Origin: Chryseobacterium soli
GTDB lineage: Bacteria > Bacteroidota > Bacteroidia > Flavobacteriales > Weeksellaceae
Assembly: GCF_000737705.1 (NCBI RefSeq)
Contig: NZ_JPRH01000003.1
Location: 548,938-612,937, forward strand
Length of the DNA: 64,000 bases
Direction of reading: 5' to 3'
This document shows positions 36,291 to 44,995 of this stretch, in pieces. Below the pieces are notes generated by a model. It had not been told where the DNA came from, did no database searches, and saw only the letters and a program-made list of their open reading frames with translations. The number at the start of each line of letters is the position of its first letter. Positions within the stretch are counted from its first letter, which is position 1. The translations under genes were made by a program, and so were the position numbers.

Positions 36291-37295
36291 TTGAACCCTA
36301 CTATTTCCATTATCGTTGCCATTTTCAACCGAAGAGATGAACTTTTCGAGTTGCTGAATTCTCTAACCCATCAAACCGATAAGGAGTTCGAAATTATAAT
36401 TGTGGATGATGGTTCTTCTATTGATCTTAAGCCCACCATCAGTAATTTTGAAGAAATACTGAAAGTGAAATATTTCAGAAAAGACAATTCCGGGCCTGGC
36501 TTAACGAGAAATTACGGATCCCGCAGAGCGGAAAGCGAATGGCTGGTTTTTGTAGACAGCGACGTTATTGTAGAAAAGGATTATATTGAAAATATTAAGA
36601 AAAACATTGTAACTATGCCTTGCGACGCATTTGGTGGTGCAGATAAAGCTCATAAAGGCTTTAATCTGATGCAGAAAGCGATTTCCTACTCAATGACCTC
36701 TGTTTTTACGACGGGAGGAATACGGGGAAATAAGAATTCCATTTCGAAATTTCAGCCGAGAAGTTTTAATATGGGCGTTAAAAAAGAGGTTTTTGAAAAA
36801 GTGGGCGGATTTTCTGAGATGAGAATCGGGGAGGACCCGGATCTTTCCATGACGCTTTGGGAAAATGGTTTTACTACTGCTTTTTTTGACAATATTGGAG
36901 TGTATCACAAGCGCAGGGTAGATTTTGGAAAGTTTTCCAAGCAGGTATATCAATTTGGATGTGCAAGGCCTATTCTTAACCAAAGACATCCTAATTATGT
37001 AAAAATTTCATTTGCTTTTCCTACATTGTTTTTATTAGGCTATTTTGTGGGCTTTTTAGAGTATTATATTCTGGGAAGAGGGATTGTCCTTGCTTTATAT
37101 GGTCTTTATACCTTTTTGGTCCTTTTCCATGCTCTATGGGTGACTAAAAATATCAGCATTGCGGGGATGGCTGTTATCTCCACCTATATTCAAATGTTTT
37201 CTTACGGGTATGGCTTTTTGAAATCCTGGATTCTGATCAATATTTTCAGAATGAAACCTGAAGATGCTTTCCCGAAACATTTTCACAAAAAATAA
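36291..37295 (+). CDS. Family 2 glycosyltransferase with C-terminal membrane segments
   Basis: 334 residues from a TTG start. No ATG lies between the promoter and the first conserved strand (NPTISIIVAIFNRRDE), so TTG is favoured. It is a GT2 GT-A fold with EIIIVDDGSS, the DxD-type VFVDSDV (nucleotide-sugar/metal site, near residue 85) and GEDPDLSMTLW (acceptor/catalytic region, near residue 183). Two or three hydrophobic segments at residues about 235-315 anchor it in the inner membrane. It probably adds a sugar to a lipid carrier or envelope glycan; donor and acceptor are unknown. Confidence 0.88.
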   Translation: MNPTISIIVAIFNRRDELFELLNSLTHQTDKEFEIIIVDDGSSIDLKPTISNFEEILKVKYFRKDNSGPGLTRNYGSRRAESEWLVFVDSDVIVEKDYIENIKKNIVTMPCDAFGGADKAHKGFNLMQKAISYSMTSVFTTGGIRGNKNSISKFQPRSFNMGVKKEVFEKVGGFSEMRIGEDPDLSMTLWENGFTTAFFDNIGVYHKRRVDFGKFSKQVYQFGCARPILNQRHPNYVKISFAFPTLFLLGYFVGFLEYYILGRGIVLALYGLYTFLVLFHALWVTKNISIAGMAVISTYIQMFSYGYGFLKSWILINIFRMKPEDAFPKHFHKK

Positions 37296-37323
37296 AAGCT
37301 GATGAAAATCAACAGCTTTTATT
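37294..37323. terminator. Bidirectional terminator between glycosyltransferase and PLP enzyme genes
   Basis: Stem AAAAGCTG/CAGCTTTT (37294-37301, 37313-37320) with a GAT-GAAA-ATC inner hairpin. T-rich runs follow on both strands between the two convergent genes. Confidence 0.75.
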
Positions 37324-37331
37324 ACAATAAA

Positions 37332-38561
37332 TTAGTTTAATATAGAGATGGTTTCATGGTTGAGAATGCCTACCGTTTGCATACATTCCTTCATCTTTTC
37401 GTATGTCCGTTGGATATCGTGATCTAATCCTATTGAGAATCTGATCAATCCATCGGTGATTCCCATTTCAGCGCGCTCCTCTTCCGGAATTTCAGAAGAT
37501 GTTGAGCTTCCTGAGCATGAGAACAACGTTTTATAAAATCCTAAACTTACCGCCAGATAGCCTAAGTTTTCCTGTTGCATAAGTTCCATTAATTCGTTGG
37601 CTTTTTCAGTTGTTCCTGCGTCTAAAGTCAATAATCCGCCGAATCCATATTCTTCATGCATCATGCTTTTCATCAACTCATGATTTTTATGTGATTTTAA
37701 ACCAGGGTATACTACACGTAATCCGTCTTTTTCAAATCTTTCAGCTAAATACATAGCATTGTGGCTGTGTTGCTTTATTCTGATATGCAGTGTTCTTAAA
37801 TTCTTTAAAATACTGGCAGACCTGAAGCTGTCCATCGTAGGTCCAAGCAGCATGCATGCCCCTGAATTTACATTTTTAGTATCATTGATGAACTCCTGGC
37901 TTCCACAATATACACCGCCTACAGTATCACTGCTGCCGTTAATGAATTTTGTAAGACTATGAATCACAATATCTGCTCCTAGAAGTTTAGGCGAAATAGA
38001 AAGAGGGGAGAATGTATTGTCAACAATAAGCTGTAGATTATGCTTTTTACAGATTTCCGAAAGCTTTTTCAGGTCAGCGACTTCAAGAAGAGGATTGCTT
38101 ACACTTTCACAGTAAATTACTTTTGTCGTAGGCTTTATAGATGCTTCTACCGCTTCAAAATCATTGATATCTAAAAAGGTAGTCTCAATTTGAAAAGGGG
38201 GAAGAAAGTTTTTAAGGAAAGCATAGGTACCTCCGTAAATGGTTCTGCTGGAAATAATATGATCACCACTTTTGCAGATCTGTAGTAAAACGGAAGTGAT
38301 TGCTCCCATACCGGATGCGGTAACATTCGCTGTTTCGGTGTTCTCCAGTTTTGCCAATGCCTGAGAAAGATAAAGGTTCATTGGGGAAGAATGCCTTGAA
38401 TATAAATAACAGCCGTCTGCATTCCCTTCAAAGGTATCAAACATCGTTTTAGCAGAAAGGAAAGTATAAGTGGAACTGTCTGAAATGGATGGGTTTACTC
38501 CGCCGAATTCACCGAAATATTGTAAATCTTGTATTTCGTTGGCTGCGTTAAAGTCTTTCAT
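37332..38561 (-). CDS. Cys/Met metabolism PLP-dependent enzyme (methionine gamma-lyase/cystathionine lyase type)
   Basis: A 409-residue fold-type I PLP enzyme. Visible residues are Y54/R56 (YSRHSSP, phosphate contact from the neighbouring subunit), D181 (VDNTFSPL, pyridine nitrogen) and the Schiff-base lysine K205 (HSLTKFINGSSD). It belongs to the gamma-lyase family that handles methionine, homocysteine or cystathionine; the exact substrate is not readable. An Lrp-type regulator gene is divergent 157 bp away, an arrangement also known for methionine gamma-lyase (mdeA/mdeR) in pseudomonads. Confidence 0.85.
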   Translation of the reverse strand: MKDFNAANEIQDLQYFGEFGGVNPSISDSSTYTFLSAKTMFDTFEGNADGCYLYSRHSSPMNLYLSQALAKLENTETANVTASGMGAITSVLLQICKSGDHIISSRTIYGGTYAFLKNFLPPFQIETTFLDINDFEAVEASIKPTTKVIYCESVSNPLLEVADLKKLSEICKKHNLQLIVDNTFSPLSISPKLLGADIVIHSLTKFINGSSDTVGGVYCGSQEFINDTKNVNSGACMLLGPTMDSFRSASILKNLRTLHIRIKQHSHNAMYLAERFEKDGLRVVYPGLKSHKNHELMKSMMHEEYGFGGLLTLDAGTTEKANELMELMQQENLGYLAVSLGFYKTLFSCSGSSTSSEIPEEERAEMGITDGLIRFSIGLDHDIQRTYEKMKECMQTVGILNHETISILN

Positions 38562-38597
38562 GATCGTATTATTTTTTGTTCGGACTAAAAATGAATG

Positions 38598-38687
38598 AAT
38601 TCCTGAATTATTACAACCTATTTTTGAAATATTAGAATATAAAACTATTAAAAACTAATTATACCGAAAAAAAGTTTGTTATATTTG
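38598..38687. promoter_or_regulatory. Divergent control region of the PLP enzyme and Lrp regulator
   Basis: Palindrome AATTC-CT-GAATT (38598-38609) and AT-rich Lrp-like stretches (around 38625-38650) lie between the genes. TATATTTG (38680-38687, plus) is a -7 element for the Lrp gene, 31 nt before its ATG. The region would suit autoregulation plus control of the enzyme gene. Confidence 0.35.
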
Positions 38688-38718
38688 AATAATGTAAATT
38701 CTAACCAACAAATTATCT

Positions 38719-39177
38719 ATGGCATTAGATGAAACTGACAAAAAACTGCTCCTGTTTTTGCAGGAAGATGCTAAACAAACTACCAAAGAGCTGTCCTACA
38801 AGCTTGGTTTGTCGGTAACTGCTGTATATGAGCGGATAAAGAAACTTGAAAATACAGGGGTAATTTCAAAATACGTGGCTATTCTTGACAGAAACAAGGT
38901 CAATCGGGATTTCATCGTATTATGTCATGTGAAGCTGACTCAGCATAAAAAGGAGCATGTGCTTCAGTTTGAACGGGAAATCATGACTTTACAGGAAGTA
39001 ACAGAATGCTTTCACGTGAGTGGTGATTATGATTATATTCTGAAAATCGGAGTGAAAGACATAGCGGATTACCGTAATTTTATGTTATCCAAATTAACGA
39101 CTTTGCAGCATATTGCAAGTACCCACAGTTCTTTTATGATCTCTGAGGTAAAAAATACGACTTCAATTGTTCTCTGA
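38719..39177 (+). CDS. Lrp/AsnC family transcriptional regulator
   Basis: A 152-residue regulator with an N-terminal winged helix (residues 1-55, KELSYKLGLSVTAVYERIKK is the HTH) and a C-terminal RAM ligand-binding domain (VTECFHVSGDYDYILKIGVK, residues about 94-113). Such proteins form octamers and respond to amino acids. It is divergent from the methionine/cysteine PLP enzyme, its most likely target. Its stop is 1 nt from the stop of the convergent bestrophin gene. Confidence 0.93.
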   Translation: MALDETDKKLLLFLQEDAKQTTKELSYKLGLSVTAVYERIKKLENTGVISKYVAILDRNKVNRDFIVLCHVKLTQHKKEHVLQFEREIMTLQEVTECFHVSGDYDYILKIGVKDIADYRNFMLSKLTTLQHIASTHSSFMISEVKNTTSIVL

Positions 39178-39178
39178 T

Positions 39179-40204
39179 TTAAATTAAAACACCATTTTTT
39201 GAAGAGATGGCCTCAGGCAGATCTTCATTTTCTCCCATAATCTGAAGAAGATCTATCTCAATGTTTCTACAGATAGAAAGCATAGGAATATCGAACATTA
39301 ACCCTGAAAAAGGGTTTTCGGAATAGTCTCCTACCAATTCCATAACAATGTAAATCCATCCGATAATGATACAGAACGGGATGCTTGTCCAGATTCCCCA
39401 ATCTCCTAATTTAGCGAATTCATTAACCAGGCCAAGGGGAAGTAAGATCGTAAAGATGACATTAAAAATAAATCCTGTGCTGGCAAACTGTCTTGGTGAA
39501 GGGAATTTTTTAATTCTTTCCGCCTGTCCCTGGTAATTGTAGAATTCATTTAAACAATTTTGAAGCTGCGTTTGGTTAAAGTCTGAAATAACGTTGCTGT
39601 TTTTTAAATCGTTGATGTCTTTAGCCTGTAAGGAAATTAAATAAGTGGCAAAATTTTTATAATCACCATTCACTGAGAATTCTTCTTCTGAGAGATATTT
39701 ATGCTGAAAAATAGAAGTTCTACCATAATCCGGAAATCCTGCTTTGATGAGACGGTGGCGTTTCTGGTTAACCGTTCCAAAATGTTTTTTAAGGCTGATG
39801 TGTTCCCATTCGGTAGGGATCAGAAGCTGTTCGCGGAAGGTATACAACCAGGCAATGTGTCTGTACACTATTTTTTTTCTCCTTTCATCTAAATCGTTGA
39901 TCGTTCCTTTTTCTGTATCGAAAGCATACAACATAGACGTGAAAGACCGGCTTGAATTCACAATGCCACCCCAGATTTTTCTGGCTTCCCAAAGCCTGTC
40001 ATAAGCCTGGTTATTTTTGAAACCTACATAAAACGCTTCTGCAGTACCAATCAAAGCTACGGGAACCCACGGAATAATCATCCACTGCCAATTCGAGAAA
40101 TAATAGACGGTGGCAACTACAGTACACCATACACTAAGCCATATAAGATGTGCGCCTGCCAGGTTGAATATCTGTTGATAGTTGAAGTATTTGGTGGTGA
40201 TCAT
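39179..40204 (-). CDS. Bestrophin family ion channel
   Basis: A 341-residue bestrophin-like (UPF0187) protein. The N-terminal half has NLAGAHLIWLSVWCTVVATVYY and the signature FKNNQAYDRLWEARKIWGGIVNSSR (residues about 62-86, quoted in part: NNQAYDRLWEARKIWG). A long cytoplasmic helical part follows, with a second membrane pair near residues 240-290. Bacterial homologues form pentameric cation or anion channels. A palindrome (40254-40270) sits 50 bp upstream. Confidence 0.88.
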   Translation of the reverse strand: MITTKYFNYQQIFNLAGAHLIWLSVWCTVVATVYYFSNWQWMIIPWVPVALIGTAEAFYVGFKNNQAYDRLWEARKIWGGIVNSSRSFTSMLYAFDTEKGTINDLDERRKKIVYRHIAWLYTFREQLLIPTEWEHISLKKHFGTVNQKRHRLIKAGFPDYGRTSIFQHKYLSEEEFSVNGDYKNFATYLISLQAKDINDLKNSNVISDFNQTQLQNCLNEFYNYQGQAERIKKFPSPRQFASTGFIFNVIFTILLPLGLVNEFAKLGDWGIWTSIPFCIIIGWIYIVMELVGDYSENPFSGLMFDIPMLSICRNIEIDLLQIMGENEDLPEAISSKNGVLI

Positions 40205-40253
40205 AAGGAATGTTGTGTTTTAATGGACGGGAATAAGCAAAATAGAGACCAAT

Positions 40254-40270
40254 TGATGTATCATACATCA
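40254..40270. promoter_or_regulatory. 17-bp palindrome upstream of the bestrophin gene
   Basis: TGATGTAT-C-ATACATCA: perfect 8-bp arms around one base, 50-66 bp upstream of the bestrophin ATG. It has no T-run, so an operator is more likely than a terminator. Confidence 0.4.
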
Positions 40271-40373
40271 TCTCATAGTTTTACTTCTTGTCATACGACT
40301 CATCTATTTCATTGGTTTTTTGATTATTAATTTGATTTATAGCTGGAACTATTTATGCTAAATAAATGTACAC

Positions 40374-40408
40374 AAAAAAACCTCTAAAATATTTAGAGGT
40401 TTTAATTT
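40374..40408. terminator. Terminator downstream of the E1 dehydrogenase gene
   Basis: A 12-bp stem AAAACCTCTAAA/TTTAGAGGTTTT (40377-40388, 40392-40403), flanked by A- and T-runs that allow function on either strand. It serves the minus-strand E1 gene, which ends at 40420. Confidence 0.8.
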
Positions 40409-40419
40409 TTTATATGAAT

Positions 40420-42492
40420 TTAATATTGAAGCATTTCTTCGATCTTCTTCGAGAGCTTTTCTGCGTTGGGAAGCATTTCCTTTTCCAGAATCAGATTGAT
40501 CGGAACTGCGGGAACATCGAGTGATCCCATTGTTTCTACAGGAGCATCCAGATATCTGAAGCAATTTTTTGAAATACGGTGTGCAAAAGCTTCCGCAAAA
40601 GAATTATTAAGCTGTTCTTCTGTCAGAACGATACATTTTCCATGAGCTTTCACTCTTTCAAAAACAAGTTCTTCATCAAGTGGAATTAAAGTTCTCAGGT
40701 CAATAACTTCAACTTTTCCATTAAAACTTTTCGCCGCTTCTTTTGCCCAATATACTCCCATTCCGTAGGTTACTACTAATAAGGTACGGCCTTTTTCAAC
40801 TTCATTTTTATCAGCTTCTATAATGATTTTTCCTTTTCCGAAAGGTAGCATATAGTCTTCTGCCGGTTCTATGGTTTTGGCGTCTTCAGTTCCAGGAACT
40901 TTACTCCAGTATAAACCTTTATGCTCTAACATGATAACCGGGTTGGGATCGTAGTAAGCTGCTTTTAACAATCCTTTAAAATCGGCTGCATTACTTGGAT
41001 AGGCAATTTTAATTCCTTTGATATTGGCTAAAATACTTTCAACACTTCCACTGTGGTAAGGGCCTCCGCCTCCGTAAGCTCCTATTGGAACACGGATGAT
41101 ATTGCTAACAGGGTATTTTCCGTTGCTTAAATAGTTTGATTTTGAAATTTCAGTAATCAGCTGGTTGATACCGGGATAGATGTAATCTGCAAACTGTACT
41201 TCTACAATAGGTTTTAAACCTACTGCGCTCATACCGGTGGTAGAACCGATAATATAGGCTTCCTGAATAGCGGTATTAAAAACTCTTTTATTTCCGAATT
41301 TCTTTCCTAATGTAACGGTTTCACGAAAAACACCTCCAATTCTTTCTCCTACATCCTGTCCGTAAAGCAATGCTTCCGGATGTTTCCACATTAATTCCTG
41401 GATAGCATGAATTGCAGCATCTACCATAACAATTTTTTCTCCGCCAGAAGGTTCACGTGTTCCCACCTCTTCCGTAACTGGAGTAGGAGCGAAAATGTGG
41501 TGCATTACGGTTTCAGGTTTTGGATCTTCTGCATTTTTAGCTTTTTCAAAAGCTTCTTCAGCTTCTAACCTTGCTTTCTTAGTGATTTGTTTTAATAATT
41601 CTTCATCCGCTCCTGAATCCAGCAATTGTTTTCTAAGAATTTCTCCCGGATCTTTTTCTCTATGTTTTGCGATTTCTTCTTCCTCTCTGTAAAATTCTCT
41701 TCTTACCCCTGAAGTATGATGGCCGATCAATACTGTTTTTGCACAAACGACTAAAGGTTTTCTTTCATTTCTTACAAAATCTACGGCCTTTTTCATGGCT
41801 TCAAAGCTTTCCGTAAAATCAGTGCCGTCCACTCTCATTCTGCTTAAGCCGGTAAATCCTGCAACAAAATCATAAGCATCACATGTTCTTGCTTCTTCTT
41901 TGGTTACAGAAATTCCCCATTCATTATCCTGCACAAGAAAAATGATCGGAAGCTGGTGCAATGCAGCAAACTGTAGTGCCTCGCTTACCTCACCTTCTGT
42001 CACGGAATTATCTCCTAAGCTGCATACAACCACAGGATTATTTTCAAATTGTTGAAGATTGAATTCCTGAATGTATTTTATTCCCTGGGCAACACCGGTT
42101 GTAGGAATAGTCTGCATTCCTGTAGCTGAACTTTGATGGATGATCTTCGGCATGTTTTCGTCTCTGCTCGAAGGGTGTGAATAATATGATCTACCTCCTG
42201 AAAAAGGGTCTTCAGCTTTTGCCAATAACTGCAGCATTAATTGATAAGGCTCAAACCCAATACCTAAAAGGATGCTTTCGTCTCTGTAATAAGGAGAAAC
42301 CCAGTCTTCTTTCTTTAACTGGTAAGCTGTTGCCAACTGAATGGCTTCATGACCTCTTGAAGTACTATGAACATATTTACAAATATTTCTGTTTTCTTCA
42401 TAGATGTCGGCCATTGCCTTTGCAAGCATCATATGATTGTACGCCTTAAGCAAAATATCCTGAGAAACTTTTTCGTGAAGTGTATTTTCCAT
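40420..42492 (-). CDS. Fused E1 alpha-beta subunit of a 2-oxoacid dehydrogenase complex
   Basis: 690 residues from the ATG at 42492; an in-frame ATG 27 nt upstream lies above the promoter and is rejected. Residues 1-330 are E1-alpha: a TPP-binding GDNSVTEGEVSEALQFAA segment near residue 161 and the phosphorylation-loop-like HHTSGVRREF. Residues about 355-690 are E1-beta: GQDVGERIGGVFRET and VPIGAYGGGGPYHSGS. Both halves together give a full E1 as in branched-chain 2-oxoisovalerate or acetoin/pyruvate dehydrogenases. No E2 or E3 gene is nearby, so it must share those subunits from elsewhere. Confidence 0.9.
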   Translation of the reverse strand: MENTLHEKVSQDILLKAYNHMMLAKAMADIYEENRNICKYVHSTSRGHEAIQLATAYQLKKEDWVSPYYRDESILLGIGFEPYQLMLQLLAKAEDPFSGGRSYYSHPSSRDENMPKIIHQSSATGMQTIPTTGVAQGIKYIQEFNLQQFENNPVVVCSLGDNSVTEGEVSEALQFAALHQLPIIFLVQDNEWGISVTKEEARTCDAYDFVAGFTGLSRMRVDGTDFTESFEAMKKAVDFVRNERKPLVVCAKTVLIGHHTSGVRREFYREEEEIAKHREKDPGEILRKQLLDSGADEELLKQITKKARLEAEEAFEKAKNAEDPKPETVMHHIFAPTPVTEEVGTREPSGGEKIVMVDAAIHAIQELMWKHPEALLYGQDVGERIGGVFRETVTLGKKFGNKRVFNTAIQEAYIIGSTTGMSAVGLKPIVEVQFADYIYPGINQLITEISKSNYLSNGKYPVSNIIRVPIGAYGGGGPYHSGSVESILANIKGIKIAYPSNAADFKGLLKAAYYDPNPVIMLEHKGLYWSKVPGTEDAKTIEPAEDYMLPFGKGKIIIEADKNEVEKGRTLLVVTYGMGVYWAKEAAKSFNGKVEVIDLRTLIPLDEELVFERVKAHGKCIVLTEEQLNNSFAEAFAHRISKNCFRYLDAPVETMGSLDVPAVPINLILEKEMLPNAEKLSKKIEEMLQY

Positions 42493-42498
42493 AGAAAG

Positions 42499-42530
42499 CA
42501 AATATACATAAAAAAACAAAATACTAACAA
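42499..42530 (-). promoter_or_regulatory. Promoter of the E1 dehydrogenase gene
   Basis: Minus strand: TTG (42530-42528), 21-bp spacer, TATATTTG (42506-42499). The last base is 7 nt before the ATG at 42492, so the mRNA is predicted to be leaderless or nearly so. The -33 part lies inside the terminator hairpin of the upstream subtilase gene. Confidence 0.55.
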
Positions 42531-42544
42531 GTGTTAGTATTTTG
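42510..42544 (-). terminator. Intrinsic terminator of the S8 peptidase gene
   Basis: A 13-bp perfect stem CAAAATACTAACA/TGTTAGTATTTTG (42517-42529, 42532-42544) followed on the minus strand by seven T. Confidence 0.8.
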
Positions 42545-42568
42545 TAATAATTTGATATATTTTATTAA

Positions 42569-44704
42569 TTATTCCTTGATAACTTTTTTAGAAATAACAT
42601 CATTTCCGGTTTTCACTTCAATGATATAAATTCCTTTAGTGTATGAAGAAAGGTCAATAGATTCCTGATCGTTGTTGATGGCACCACTCTGTAATTTCTT
42701 ACCAGATAAATCATACACATTGAAAGAAGATTTTTTAGGTGCTTTCAATACTTTTACAATGTCTTTGGTGATGGTAGGAGCAACGGTAATACCGCTTGTT
42801 TTACTAATTTCATTAGTTCCTAATACTAGTTGGCTATAGCCTGTAGCGATGATAGAATAGTTTTGTGGAGCATTTGCGCCAGCATTATTAACTAAGTTTC
42901 CTTTGTTTGAAATTTCAATTCTATAGTTTCTGCCGGCAACAGGAGCGTCAATTACGACTTGTTCTACATTGTCAACTATATTGTCTGCTTTTGTTGCAGG
43001 TGTATTTGGGGAATCTGCATTTAATTTCCAAGGATAGTAAATAGTATTTGTAACAGTGTCAATAATCCTTAAATCTAAATCATTTACTAATCTTGAACTT
43101 CTATTGTTATATGCAGCTCCCCATGTTAAATTAGCAGGAAGCATATATGCCGGGTCAACCCAAGAAATAGTTACTTTAAGAGGTTCTGTACCAGAAGATT
43201 TAATGGTTTTTTTATTGATTATGCCATTATTTAAAGTCTCATCATTAAATATAACAGTGTTATTTGATTTTCCAACTAATAACTCTGCTCCTTTTTTAGC
43301 ATTAATGAAGCCCCATCCAAATAATGGGTCTGGCCCGATGTTTCCTGCTTCAGAAGCTGAATGAATCATTAACGTTTTTGCAGAAGCAGCATTAAGCTCA
43401 GTATTGTTGAAAAGTTGTTTGTTAATCTGTGTCCATAACCCTATAACTCCAGTTACAATAGGTGCAGAATAAGAAGTTCCGCTTCCGTATTGTATACTAC
43501 TACTGCCTGTTGTGTCTTGAGCAGTGGCTCCAGTTACTACATCTGTTCCTACTGCAGAAATGTCAGGCTTTATACCTCCATCATCCCTTGGACCTGCGCT
43601 GCTGTAGTCTGAATGTATAACATCTGAAGATACAGTATATCGACCGTCATTTGTTGTAATAACATTATTTGCGCCTACTACAATAATATTTTTAGCTAGT
43701 GATCCTGATCCTATACAGTCATAACCTAACGAGCAGTTGTTCTGCGGTATATCAATATCTGTAGCAGAAAATAATACAGGGGTTCCGGATGAATTTTTGT
43801 AATATTTAGGAGCCGTATTTCCTGTTGGTCCCATTCCAAAGTAGTTACCAGAAGATTTTACAATAACGTAAGATGGATTATTATACACAATTTGATCGTA
43901 ACTTTGATCATTTGAGTAATAAGTCCCTTGTAAATCAAAAGATGTTCCAGCACTATATAGCCCATTCCAGACCCATGCTCCAGGTGCGGCTGGATTGTCA
44001 TTTGTCCATCCTGAATTAATACCATACGAATGGTTAGAAATTTTTGGCTGTGCAGTCAATATTTTTTGAAAAACTGTACTTGTTGAGGTATCACCAGGCA
44101 ATGTGGTTGTAGAGAAAGTGTAAGAATCCATTGTTGAATTTTTAGCAACGCCTCTAATATTTAGATTTGTAAAGCTAGCAGCAATAGTACCGTCTTGATA
44201 AACAAAGTTACCGGTAAAATTATAATCCTTTGATCCTATAAATCCAGCAACTCCAGTAGAGTGGGCGCTGTAATTCAGAGTGTTTGCTTCTTTATTAGTG
44301 ATTCTATTTGTCCCGTTGTTAAAGAAAACATGGCCTGCAAAAATTCTTCCACCGTCAAAAATTGTGAATTTAATGTTTTCACCATTAAATGATCCTGTCA
44401 ATCCTGTGATGAGCCCATCCTGTATAAAATCAGCATTAGCGTTTTTAGATTGTCTAAAGTCATTTAGAGAATAGAAATATGGTATCCCATTGGGTGAAAA
44501 GCCAGCTAAATTACTTTTCTGTTCTTCAATTACTCTTTGAACTTCAGCTGTTTTGTTCGCGCCGTAACGTTTAGAAACATAAGAATCAAACTTCTTGTTG
44601 TTCTCAATATTTTGTCTTTCAAACTCTCTTTTTAGACCTTCATTATTTTGCGCACTTAGTAGCGAAATAGCCAAAGTACCGACTAAAAGTAAATATTTCT
44701 TCAT
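42569..44704 (-). CDS. S8 (subtilisin-like) serine peptidase with T9SS sorting domain
   Basis: A 711-residue secreted protease. It has a signal peptide (residues 1-18, ending LLSAQ) and a subtilase domain with D117 (FTIFDGG), H148 (AHSTGVAG), oxyanion N287 (SSGNYFG) and nucleophile S411 (GTSYSAP). A beta-sandwich P-domain-like region follows (residues about 500-630), then a T9SS type A tail (about the last 75 residues, ending ISKKVIKE). It should be exported by the type IX system and either released or attached to the surface. A TATATTTG -7 element (44739-44746, minus) lies 34 nt upstream. Confidence 0.92.
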   Translation of the reverse strand: MKKYLLLVGTLAISLLSAQNNEGLKREFERQNIENNKKFDSYVSKRYGANKTAEVQRVIEEQKSNLAGFSPNGIPYFYSLNDFRQSKNANADFIQDGLITGLTGSFNGENIKFTIFDGGRIFAGHVFFNNGTNRITNKEANTLNYSAHSTGVAGFIGSKDYNFTGNFVYQDGTIAASFTNLNIRGVAKNSTMDSYTFSTTTLPGDTSTSTVFQKILTAQPKISNHSYGINSGWTNDNPAAPGAWVWNGLYSAGTSFDLQGTYYSNDQSYDQIVYNNPSYVIVKSSGNYFGMGPTGNTAPKYYKNSSGTPVLFSATDIDIPQNNCSLGYDCIGSGSLAKNIIVVGANNVITTNDGRYTVSSDVIHSDYSSAGPRDDGGIKPDISAVGTDVVTGATAQDTTGSSSIQYGSGTSYSAPIVTGVIGLWTQINKQLFNNTELNAASAKTLMIHSASEAGNIGPDPLFGWGFINAKKGAELLVGKSNNTVIFNDETLNNGIINKKTIKSSGTEPLKVTISWVDPAYMLPANLTWGAAYNNRSSRLVNDLDLRIIDTVTNTIYYPWKLNADSPNTPATKADNIVDNVEQVVIDAPVAGRNYRIEISNKGNLVNNAGANAPQNYSIIATGYSQLVLGTNEISKTSGITVAPTITKDIVKVLKAPKKSSFNVYDLSGKKLQSGAINNDQESIDLSSYTKGIYIIEVKTGNDVISKKVIKE

Positions 44705-44785
44705 AATAATTAGTAAATTGTTAAAATTATAAGGTGAACAAATATATGGTAAAATATTTAAAATTACATGTTTTATGGTGATGTA

Positions 44786-44817
44786 TTGCCGTTTTTACTG
44801 GGTATTTATTAGCTTTG
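44786..44817 (+). promoter_or_regulatory. Promoter of dnaE
   Basis: TTG (44786-44788), 21-bp spacer, TAGCTTTG (44810-44817). It matches the Bacteroidota consensus and implies a leader of about 170 nt. A closer TAACTTTA near 44954 is an alternative -7 element. Confidence 0.45.
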
Positions 44818-44995
44818 TTTAACTAAATTGTATTTTTTTTGTTATCTTGAACGAGGTATTTAAATTGTATATTTTTTAATTTTGTCAATGATAATACGAA
44901 AGAAAAGTATTAATTTACCTAGCTGCGGGTGGTCGAATTATTAGAAAAAATGAAGTAACTTTACATTCTCTTTTTTAAAAAAGTTAGAAAATTAC

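Noticed and set aside
42493..42519. Upstream ATG for the E1 dehydrogenase
   Set aside because: It lies within the promoter and terminator of the region and adds residues not expected for the family.
42517..42544. Perfect 13-bp inverted repeat read as an operator
   Set aside because: The seven-T run on the minus strand right after it and its place behind the subtilase stop make a terminator the better reading, although it overlaps the E1 promoter.
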